11,442 nt of DNA from an uncultured Flavihumibacter sp. Lineage in GTDB: Bacteria; Bacteroidota; Bacteroidia; Chitinophagales; Chitinophagaceae. A program made the translations under genes and the position numbers. Under the pieces are notes generated by a model, which worked only from the letters and a program-made list of their open reading frames with translations, ran no database searches and was not told the DNA's origin. This document shows, piece by piece, positions 1 through 6,015 of this stretch (positions are counted from its first letter, which is position 1; every line of letters begins with the position of its first letter). The DNA lies in assembly GCA_946481605.1 (NCBI GenBank), contig CAMLPA010000067.1:1-11442 (forward strand), in the 5' to 3' direction.

Positions 1-134
1 GCCTGCTTAATCGAAATATTGTTCGCCAATGCGTACTCCACGCATTTTCTTAAATCCCATTTCTCCTGCGCCATTCCCTGGAAGGCGGCCAGCATAGTGA
101 TAAGGGTTAAAGGCAACAGTTGTCTTTTTCTCAT
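1..134 (-). CDS. TolC-family outer-membrane efflux protein, N-terminus only (partial)
   Basis: Reading leftward from the ATG at 134-132, the frame is open to the window edge and gives 44 residues. They start with a Lys/Arg-rich n-region (MRKRQ), a hydrophobic stretch and a plausible signal-peptidase site after GMAQ. The mature start, roughly EKWDLRKCVEYALANN, is the hallmark first helix of TolC/OprM-like outer-membrane efflux proteins in Bacteroidota, where 'W.L..CV.YAL.NN' recurs. Such proteins form trimeric export channels with a periplasmic adaptor and an inner-membrane pump. The rest of the gene lies beyond the window, so partners and substrate cannot be read. It is on the same strand as the two genes to its right, about 100 bases downstream of them, and may or may not be co-transcribed with them. 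Confidence 0.8.
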   Translation of the reverse strand, partial: MRKRQLLPLTLITMLAAFQGMAQEKWDLRKCVEYALANNISIKQ

Positions 135-146
135 GCAACAAATTTA

Positions 147-171
147 AGTGTTCCCGGTACCCGGGAACGCT
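147..171. repeat. GC-rich hairpin between TolC-like gene and PLP-enzyme gene
   Basis: GTTCCCGG (150-157) and CCGGGAAC (161-168) are perfect inverted copies around the 3-base loop TAC. The stem can be extended outward to 147/171 with one G-T pair. It lies 68 bases past the stop of the PLP enzyme and 13 bases before the TolC-like start codon on the minus strand. No T-run follows it in either direction, so it is not a textbook intrinsic terminator. It could be an RNA hairpin that protects or attenuates the transcript, or an operator. It shares the 10-mer CGGTACCCGG with the long inverted repeat at 2828-2881. Confidence 0.55.
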
Positions 172-236
172 AATATTGATAAACGGTTAATGGTTTACAC
201 CGCCAAATTAACAAATTGTCATTATTCCCTGCATTT

Positions 237-1409
237 CTATCCGCCCCAGTTTACTTTTTCAAAGGCCTGCTCTAGGTCTGCCCATAGATAATCCGGCTCT
301 TCGAGGCCTACGTAGAGCCGTAACATACGATGCACTTCGTTGGCCGGATCGAAATCGGCCGGCTCCAGCGAAGCGCATTTGGGCATGATGAGCGACTCGT
401 GTCCACCCCAGCTCACGGCCATCATGATGCGTTTCAGTGCTTCACAAAACATGGAGACCTGCGCGTGGGTATGCGCTTTCACCACAAAGGTGAGCAATCC
501 ACCGCAGCCTTTCATCTGTTTTTTAGCCAGTTCGTATTGGGAAAATGACGGATGGAACGGGTAGATTATCCTCGAAACTGCGGGGTGTTTTTCCAGTTTT
601 TCTATCAGTTCAAAGGCGGAAGCGGCACTTCTTTCCAGGCGCAGGGGCAGGGTTCTTAACCCCCGCAGCAACAGCCAGGCGTTAAAAGGTTGAATGCCTG
701 CGCCGATGTTCAGGTATTCGCTTTCAAAAATCCGACGCATCATGGCGTGTGTTCCGGTAAGCACGCCCCCGAGGGTATCGCTGTGGCCGGAAATATATTT
801 AGTGGCGGTTTGCATGGCAATATCAATACCGAAGTCAAGCGGGCGCTGCCATAGCGGCGTGCAATAGGTATTGTCTAAAATGGTAACGATGCCGCGGGGC
901 CGGGCGATGCCCGCAATAAAAGCCAGGTCCTGCAGTTCGTAAGTCCAGCTATTGGGCGATTCCAGGTAAATGACCTTAGTTTCAGGCCGGATGGCCGCTT
1001 CTACTTCCGCATTGTTGGTGCCATCCACATAAGTGGTGTGTACGCCAAAACGGGGGAAGATTTCATCGAACATTTTCTGCGACCAGGTATAGGGTTTACG
1101 TACTGAGATAATATGATCGCCTGATTTCACCTGGGCGAAAACCGCCGCGAAACTGGCTGCAGCGCCATTGTTGAAAACCAGCGCATCTTCAGCGCCATCC
1201 AGTGCGGCCAGCTTCTTTCGCAGCATTTCCACAGTCGGGTTAAGCCCCCTGCTGTAAAGGTATCCACTGTATTCGTCCGCAAAAAGTTCTTTCAACTCCG
1301 CTACAGTGGCGGCTTTGAAATTACTGGTCTGCATAATGGGCGGCGCCACTGAGTTGTAATACAGTTCGCGCTCTTCGCCCAGTTCATTTAATATAAAAGA
1401 GATGTCCAT
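237..1409 (-). CDS. PLP-dependent trans-sulfuration family enzyme (Cys/Met metabolism)
   Basis: The 390-residue product has the length and motifs of the Cys/Met-metabolism PLP family (cystathionine gamma-synthase, beta-lyase, gamma-lyase and relatives), a cytosolic fold-type I enzyme. Visible are YSRGLNPT at 52-59 (phosphate/substrate side), LDNTYCTP at 178-185 with Asp179 expected to hold the pyridine nitrogen, and TATKYISGHSD at 201-211 with Lys204 as the Schiff-base lysine. SWGGHESL at 333-340 replaces the more usual SLGG.ESL. These motifs do not separate synthase, beta-lyase and gamma-lyase activities, so no gene symbol is given. The ATG directly abuts the stop of the upstream amino-acid permease (TAGATG), implying translational coupling; the region before it is A-rich with no Shine-Dalgarno. 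A role in catabolism or interconversion of a sulfur amino acid imported by the neighbour is an inference. Confidence 0.9.
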   Translation of the reverse strand: MDISFILNELGEERELYYNSVAPPIMQTSNFKAATVAELKELFADEYSGYLYSRGLNPTVEMLRKKLAALDGAEDALVFNNGAAASFAAVFAQVKSGDHIISVRKPYTWSQKMFDEIFPRFGVHTTYVDGTNNAEVEAAIRPETKVIYLESPNSWTYELQDLAFIAGIARPRGIVTILDNTYCTPLWQRPLDFGIDIAMQTATKYISGHSDTLGGVLTGTHAMMRRIFESEYLNIGAGIQPFNAWLLLRGLRTLPLRLERSAASAFELIEKLEKHPAVSRIIYPFHPSFSQYELAKKQMKGCGGLLTFVVKAHTHAQVSMFCEALKRIMMAVSWGGHESLIMPKCASLEPADFDPANEVHRMLRLYVGLEEPDYLWADLEQAFEKVNWGG

Positions 1410-2762
1410 CTATATTTTTTTTGAACCCTTCCAACCGGTTCTTTTCAAGATAAAAAACAACAACAGGAAAAAGAAAAATATGCCCAATCCATTTACAGCC
1501 GCCATGGGATCGTCCAGGAAAATACTTACTGCCACAAACAGATATGCCGCAATGAACAGCAGCGGCTGCAGCGGATACCACCCCATTTTATACACCTGGC
1601 TATTGCCTTCCCCCTCCTTTCTTTTTCGCAATACGAAGATGGTGGCCGCTGAAGTGGCCATACCGATACTGTCAATAAATATCGTGTAGTTCAGTATTTT
1701 ATCGAAGGTCTGGGCGTAAAAAAGCGTAACGATACACAGTGCGGCAAACACCGAGAGCGCAGTGATTACCACCTGTGTCTTTGCGTTTTTTTGCTGAAAG
1801 AATCGGGGCAAAACACCGTCTTCGCTCATCGCAAAGATCACCCTGGGGTTGCTCATGAGCAACACATTCACGTAAGCCAACACGGAAAGAAAGAGGAGTA
1901 CGGACAATACTGTGAATCCTTTTTCCCCGAAAAGTTGCCCAGCAAGTATGGCCGCTATGGATTCGGCACTTCCAAGATTTTGAAACCCGATGATGTGAAC
2001 ATAAGTAATATTAATCAGCAGGTACAACCCGATGATAATGGCCAATCCCAGGAAAATCCCTTTGGGCATTACGGATGCCGGATTTTTTACATCTCCTCCG
2101 AAATTGATCGTTTGCTGGTAGCCGCCATAAGTAAAGGACACGGCAATAAGGCAAATCCCAAATGCTTTTACCAGCGGCAACCAGCCATTGTGCGCTACGG
2201 CATTTGTGGTATTCGCGAAATTTCCGCCAGAAACCGGATCGGCCAGGAAAAGCGCAGAGATCAGCAACAGCACGAGTCCGATCTTTATTATAGTAAGCAC
2301 ATTTTGGGTACGCGCGCTCATCTTCAGTCCCATCAGGTTCACCCCGTAAAAAACAATGATACTTCCTGCGGCGATGAGCAACCTGATTACCGTAGTATCC
2401 GGGTGGTCCGGAAAGAGCACCGCGGCAATATACTCCGCACCAATCAGCGCTACCCCGGCTACGGAAGCGGCATTGGAAACAAGTATGATACAATTAATAG
2501 AGAAAGCAAGGGAGGGATGATAGGCGTAAGAAAATATTTTATAGTACCCCCCGGCCACGGGCAACCGCGAACCTATTTCAGCGAAGGTAAGTGCGCCACA
2601 CAGGGCCACAATGCCTCCGGCGATCCAGGCGGCGAAGAATATCCAGGGAACACCGGCGCTGGCGGCCACTTTTACCGGCGTTTTGAAGATGCCCATCCCG
2701 ATAACAAGGCTCACCACGATCATGGTGAGGTCGAAAAGGTTCAGTTGTTTGGTTGTACGCAT
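1410..2762 (-). CDS. APC-family amino acid permease
   Basis: This 450-residue protein has about twelve hydrophobic segments (roughly residues 10-30, 38-60, 84-112, 124-144, 155-173, 194-215, 233-257, 281-306, 331-352, 358-380, 396-413 and 417-440), the usual size and topology of the amino acid-polyamine-organocation superfamily. GMGIF at 22-26 is the broken first helix that binds the substrate amino and carboxyl groups, and AEIGSRLPVAGGYY at 61-74 is the conserved TM2-loop signature. It would import or exchange an amino acid at the inner membrane; the substrate cannot be read. Its TAG stop touches the ATG of the trans-sulfuration-family enzyme, so the two are an operon and a sulfur or hydroxy amino acid is a reasonable guess. 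The start at 2762 gives a short cytosolic N-terminus typical of the family. A T-rich, G-poor leader precedes it, but no convincing promoter was found. Confidence 0.9.
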   Translation of the reverse strand: MRTTKQLNLFDLTMIVVSLVIGMGIFKTPVKVAASAGVPWIFFAAWIAGGIVALCGALTFAEIGSRLPVAGGYYKIFSYAYHPSLAFSINCIILVSNAASVAGVALIGAEYIAAVLFPDHPDTTVIRLLIAAGSIIVFYGVNLMGLKMSARTQNVLTIIKIGLVLLLISALFLADPVSGGNFANTTNAVAHNGWLPLVKAFGICLIAVSFTYGGYQQTINFGGDVKNPASVMPKGIFLGLAIIIGLYLLINITYVHIIGFQNLGSAESIAAILAGQLFGEKGFTVLSVLLFLSVLAYVNVLLMSNPRVIFAMSEDGVLPRFFQQKNAKTQVVITALSVFAALCIVTLFYAQTFDKILNYTIFIDSIGMATSAATIFVLRKRKEGEGNSQVYKMGWYPLQPLLFIAAYLFVAVSIFLDDPMAAVNGLGIFFFFLLLFFILKRTGWKGSKKI

Positions 2763-3089
2763 GTTGGTGGGGGGAAATTACGGTAAAGTTTTAAAAACAC
2801 GGCACACGGGAAACACCAAACACGGTGAAACCACGGTACCCGGTGGCGCCGTTATAGCGGTGCCACCGGGTACCGTGGTTTTCGGTTGGAACGTAAGGTG
2901 AAAATACTGTTGAGGCGAACAAACCCGGAGCGAAGGAAAAGCACGCTTTTGGGGTGAACCGGTGCCACCGACGTTGTTTTCTACCGGTGTTGGCAGGAAA
3001 AAACTTTGCGACCTCCGTTATTTTCTTCCGGATAAAAGGTGAAAACACACTGGTGCACGCGACTCAACACATGCCCCGGTTATTTTCCA
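2763..3089. other. Gene-free divergent spacer with repeated short blocks
   Basis: No credible gene lies between the permease start and the riboswitch promoter. The stretch holds the long inverted repeat at 2828-2881 and several short repeated words: CGGTGCCACCG occurs at 2858-2868 and again at 2960-2970, and GGTGAAA occurs near 2824, 2898 and 3039. The segment 2793-2825 has no T on the plus strand. The leftward permease transcript and the rightward B12 operon both start from this spacer. An 85-codon minus-strand frame (2791-3048) runs through the palindrome but has no recognisable protein character. Confidence 0.6.
2828..2881. repeat. Long inverted repeat, 24-bp stem with 6-base loop
   Basis: Bases 2828-2851 pair with 2858-2881 around the loop TTATAG (2852-2857). 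The outer 20 pairs (2828-2847 with 2862-2881) are perfect, one G-T pair follows at 2848/2861, and three more G-C pairs close the loop. The arms contain GGTACC and the 10-mer CGGTACCCGG that also occurs in the hairpin at 150-168. It sits 66 bases upstream of the permease start and about 210 bases before the riboswitch promoter, between divergent genes, where a terminator would not be needed. No T-run follows on either side. It could be a leader hairpin of the permease mRNA, a palindromic mobile repeat (REP-like), or a protein-binding site. Confidence 0.85.
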
Positions 3090-3121
3090 TTTGCTAATTA
3101 CAAAGGGTATTCCCATCTTTG
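3090..3121 (+). promoter_or_regulatory. Bacteroidota-type promoter of the B12 operon
   Basis: TTTG at 3090-3093 is followed after 20 bases by CATCTTTG at 3114-3121, which matches the Bacteroidota sigma-factor consensus TTTG-N19-21-TAnnTTTG except for C in place of the first T. The predicted transcription start is a few bases downstream, just before the cobalamin riboswitch begins, which is where the promoter is expected. This is a motif match only. Confidence 0.6.
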
Positions 3122-3127
3122 CAGCGA

Positions 3128-3348
3128 CTTTGGTTCCCCCCTTACCGGGGGATTAAAAGGGAAGTCCGGTGTAAATCCGGCGCTATCCCCGTAGCTGTAA
3201 GTTTCCGGAGGAAAAATCTCCTCCAGGTGTTGGATCTTCATACCACTGGATTTCGCTCTCAAATAACGCGGCCGCGTGAAGATGTATCTTTTGAGAAGCC
3301 CTCCGGGAAGGTGTTCAACATGGAACGAGCCAGAAGACCTGCCAGGGT
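3128..3348 (+). promoter_or_regulatory. Cobalamin (adenosylcobalamin-type) riboswitch
   Basis: The leader holds the conserved blocks of the cobalamin aptamer in order. A hairpin TCCCCC/GGGGGA lies at 3135-3152, followed by AAAAGGGAA around 3155-3163 and then GGTGTAAATCC and CCCCGTAGCTGTAA up to about 3200. A long peripheral stem region follows, with ATCTTCAT near 3235 complementary to GTGAAGAT near 3275. The B12 box, GAGCCAGAAGACCTGCC, is at 3328-3344. The overall length of about 220 nt with extended peripheral stems fits the class I adenosylcobalamin type. It precedes btuB and the cob genes, so it should shut down uptake and nucleotide-loop synthesis when intracellular cobalamin is high. No clear intrinsic terminator with a T-run follows, so control of translation initiation of btuB is the likelier mode. 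Exact ends are approximate. Confidence 0.95.
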
Positions 3349-3363
3349 CCGTTGTTATCACGA

Positions 3364-3380
3364 GCTTTCGGGTGAAAAGC
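3364..3380 (+). promoter_or_regulatory. Small leader hairpin after the riboswitch (possible expression-platform element)
   Basis: GCTTT (3364-3368) and AAAGC (3376-3380) flank the loop CGGGTGA. It lies about 20 bases after the B12 box in the 120-nt stretch between aptamer and btuB start. A second AAAGC at 3404-3408 could pair with the same GCTTT, so an alternative fold is possible. Whether it takes part in switching cannot be told from sequence alone. Confidence 0.35.
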
Positions 3381-3467
3381 CGGAGATGGAAATTCTTTAT
3401 TGCAAAGCGTTTTACATTTCTGTTGTTCATTTTTCCGGGGGTTCATAGTATTCATTTTAAAAGCACT

Positions 3468-5405
3468 ATGACCATGAAACATTTATTCCTCGCAGGCGCG
3501 GCCCTGGCATTTTTTACTAACGCCAACGCACAGCAGGACACGAGCGTAGCGGCACTTAACGAAGTAGTTGTAACCGCAACAAAATTTCCGAGGAAACAGA
3601 ATACTACCGGCAAGGTAATTACTGTTATCGACCAGGAAGAAATTAAAAGAAGCGCAGGGAAAACCCTGGGCCAATTGCTCAACGAGCAGGCTGGAATCAC
3701 AGTAAACGGCGCACTTAACAATGCCGGCACCAACCAGTCGCTTTATATCCGCGGCGCCTCTTCCGGACGGGCGTTGATACTCCTTGATGGCATTCCGGTA
3801 AACGATCCTTCTCTGATCAATAATGAATTTGACCTCAACCTGTTCAATCTGAACAATATTGAGCGGATCGAAGTTTGTCGCGGCGCCCAATCCACATTAT
3901 ATGGCAGCGATGCCGTGGCAGGAGTGGTGAATATCATTACGACCAGAAAAGATGTAAGCAAACCAATTAACCTCAAGGCTTCCATTTCCGGAGGCAATTT
4001 CGGCTCATTCCGGGGCAATGCGCAACTTTACGGAAAAACGGGAAAGCTGAATTATACCGCCAGGTACGGCAAAACATATACCGAAGGTTTTTCCGCAGCA
4101 TACGACAATAGTGGAAAAAATGATTTTGAAAATGACCGCTACAATGGAGATGTCGCAAACGCACAGTTGCAATACCAACTGACCCCCGAACTTTCATTAA
4201 GAAGCTTTATCCAATACAGCAAGTATAAAAATGGTATTGATGCCGGTGCATTCCAGGATGAAACCGACTTCACCAATACCAGCAAAAACCTGATAACCGG
4301 TGGGGGACTGCGTTACAACAAAAACAACATCTCGTTCGTAGCCAATTACCAATACAGCGATATTCGCAGAAATCTGCTCAATGACAGCCTGGATGTACCC
4401 GGTTTTGCAAAATTCTCCGATGACAAGTATTATGGCAAGGGCACATTCGTAGAAGCTTACGCGAGCATTGGACTTGGATATGGATTCACCTTGCTACAGG
4501 GCGCAGATTACAGGGCCAGCAGTATGAACAACCAGTACCTGTCCATTAGTTCTTTTGGCCCCTTCAGCAGTGAGTTTAAAGACACATCTCATAGCCAGGC
4601 ATCACTGTACAGTTCCCTTTTTTACGCATCCAAAAACGAGCAGCTCAACATTGAACTTGGCGGACGCCTGAATGTGCACAGCAGGTACGGAAGCAATAGC
4701 ACTTTCACCTTCAGCCCAAGCTATAACCTGAGCCCTTCTTTCCGCATTTTCGGAAGTATTGCCAGCGCATTCAAAGCGCCATCACTCTACCAACTTTATT
4801 CCAGTTATGGAGACAGGGAACTGAAGCCGGAAACTTCTACCAATTACGAAATAGGCATCTCTCAACAACATAATGTGATTCAAAACAGAATCGTTTATTT
4901 CCACAGGATTATCAAAAACGGCCTTGATTTCGACAATGTGAATTTTAAGTATTTTAATTTCAATGAACAAATTGTTAAAGGTATAGAGTTCGAATCCAGC
5001 ATCAAACCCGTTGAACAATTTGCGCTCACATTGAATTACACTTATCTTAAACCCGAAGAGTCTTCACAAAGCCGTGTTACTTTCGCGGATACCTCTTACT
5101 CCTACTTACTCAGAAGGCCGCAACACCAATTAAATGCGACCGCTTCTGGGAAGTTCTTTAAAGCTCTTACCCTGGCCGTTAGTGGAAAATATGTTAGCAG
5201 CCGGTACGATGTGGGCGGATACAAAGCACAAGACATCAAACTAGGTGATTATTTTCTGCTGGGGGCCTATGCCGATTTCCAGTTGAACAATAAAATTAAT
5301 CTGTTCGCAGATGCACAGAACATCCTTGGAAGAGAATTCTTTGATGTGCGTGGCTATAATTCAATTCCATTTATTATTTCCGGCGGTATCCGGATTGATC
5401 TTTAA
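3468..5405 (+). CDS. btuB: BtuB-like TonB-dependent outer-membrane cobalamin receptor
   Basis: From the ATG at 3468 the product is 645 residues, the usual BtuB size. A signal peptide ends around Ala21 (…NANA-QQD) and a TonB-box-like stretch LNEVVVTATK lies at 30-39. The plug domain (about 45-160) shows YIRGASSGRALILLDGIPV at 93-111 and RIEVCRGAQSTLYGSDAVAG at 133-152. The rest is an aromatic-rich beta-barrel of alternating strands. It would bind and import corrinoids across the outer membrane using TonB energy. Its position directly behind a cobalamin riboswitch, ahead of cob genes, supports B12 as substrate. The open frame extends upstream to 3276, but that part overlaps the B12 box and has no protein character. 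A start at 3474 (Met3) is nearly as good. The last residue is Leu rather than the aromatic residue usual at barrel C-termini. Confidence 0.93.
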   Translation: MTMKHLFLAGAALAFFTNANAQQDTSVAALNEVVVTATKFPRKQNTTGKVITVIDQEEIKRSAGKTLGQLLNEQAGITVNGALNNAGTNQSLYIRGASSGRALILLDGIPVNDPSLINNEFDLNLFNLNNIERIEVCRGAQSTLYGSDAVAGVVNIITTRKDVSKPINLKASISGGNFGSFRGNAQLYGKTGKLNYTARYGKTYTEGFSAAYDNSGKNDFENDRYNGDVANAQLQYQLTPELSLRSFIQYSKYKNGIDAGAFQDETDFTNTSKNLITGGGLRYNKNNISFVANYQYSDIRRNLLNDSLDVPGFAKFSDDKYYGKGTFVEAYASIGLGYGFTLLQGADYRASSMNNQYLSISSFGPFSSEFKDTSHSQASLYSSLFYASKNEQLNIELGGRLNVHSRYGSNSTFTFSPSYNLSPSFRIFGSIASAFKAPSLYQLYSSYGDRELKPETSTNYEIGISQQHNVIQNRIVYFHRIIKNGLDFDNVNFKYFNFNEQIVKGIEFESSIKPVEQFALTLNYTYLKPEESSQSRVTFADTSYSYLLRRPQHQLNATASGKFFKALTLAVSGKYVSSRYDVGGYKAQDIKLGDYFLLGAYADFQLNNKINLFADAQNILGREFFDVRGYNSIPFIISGGIRIDL

Positions 5406-5417
5406 ATTAATACAGCA

Positions 5418-5435
5418 ACTTATAAAACTATAAGT
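5418..5435 (+). repeat. AT-rich hairpin immediately before the DUF6580 start codon
   Basis: ACTTATA (5418-5424) and TATAAGT (5429-5435) form a perfect 7-bp stem around AAAC, ending one base before the ATG at 5437 and 13 bases after the btuB stop. In mRNA it would cover the ribosome-binding region. The stem is weak (one G-C pair), so any effect on translation is speculative. Confidence 0.5.
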
Positions 5436-5436
5436 C

Positions 5437-6006
5437 ATGCCTAAAAACATTCAACTCCCCACCTTCATCCTGCTGCTTTTTGTGAGCGTGGTAGCCGCTT
5501 CCCGCGTGGCATTCGGCCTGGGCGGTTCGCCTATGAGTACCCTCTCCCCCATCGGAGCGATGGCACTTTTCGGAGGTGCTTATTTCACGGAAAAATGGAA
5601 AGGATATGTATTCCCCCTGCTCACGTTGTGGATCAGCGATGTCCTGCTCAACAGGCTCGTATTCTTCCATGAATGGCAGTTGTTCTACGATGGTAGCGTC
5701 TGGACTTACGCGGCTTTCGCGATGATGACCTTTACAGGTTCCCTGCTGAAGAAAATCAATTTCAGGAACGTGTTCGCCGCCACCCTGTTCATCACCCTCA
5801 TTCACTGGATCGTGACCGATATCGGGGTGTGGCAATCGGCTTATGCACTGTATCCCAAAACAGGGATGGGGTTTGTTGAATGCCTGATCGCGGCCATTCC
5901 TTATGAATTGAATTTCCTCGCCGGAACGGCTGTCTACGGAACCATCATGTTTGGCTCCGCCGAATACATGATCCGCAGAAAATCGCTCCAGGCGCAAAAC
6001 GCATAA
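5437..6006 (+). CDS. DUF6580-family small membrane protein, candidate corrinoid transporter component
   Basis: This 189-residue protein has about five or six hydrophobic segments (near 8-24, 38-50, 55-73, 88-104, 110-127 and 158-174). The signature SPIGAMALFGGAYF at 37-50, followed by a WISD motif at 65-68 and late YP…G…IPYELNFLAG around 139-163, matches what I recall of the DUF6580 family. That family has an ECF-transporter S-component-like look and often sits beside B12 genes in Bacteroidota. It lies between the outer-membrane receptor btuB and a BtuF-like corrinoid-binding protein, under the same riboswitch, and no BtuC permease or BtuD ATPase is present. That makes an inner-membrane role in corrinoid uptake plausible, but neither substrate nor mechanism is shown by sequence. 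Its C-terminus is short and basic (IRRKSLQAQ). Confidence 0.8.
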   Translation: MPKNIQLPTFILLLFVSVVAASRVAFGLGGSPMSTLSPIGAMALFGGAYFTEKWKGYVFPLLTLWISDVLLNRLVFFHEWQLFYDGSVWTYAAFAMMTFTGSLLKKINFRNVFAATLFITLIHWIVTDIGVWQSAYALYPKTGMGFVECLIAAIPYELNFLAGTAVYGTIMFGSAEYMIRRKSLQAQNA

Positions 6007-6015
6007 AATATTCCT

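Noticed and set aside
139..146. TAAATTTG on the minus strand, a perfect -7-type box for the TolC-like gene.
   Set aside because: It is only 4 bases from the start codon and no TTTG lies 19-21 bases upstream, where the hairpin is instead; likely a chance match.
1791..2786. A 331-codon open frame on the plus strand opposite the permease.
   Set aside because: It mirrors a membrane-protein gene and has the hydrophilic, His/Gln/Tyr-rich composition typical of such antisense frames; no motif or start signal supports it.
2791..3048. An 85-codon minus-strand frame in the divergent spacer.
   Set aside because: It reads straight through the long inverted repeat and shows no domain, signal peptide or ribosome-binding context.
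3276..3467. N-terminal extension of btuB by 64 codons.
   Set aside because: This part overlaps the riboswitch B12 box and would put the signal peptide in the interior; the Met at 3468 gives a normal signal peptide.
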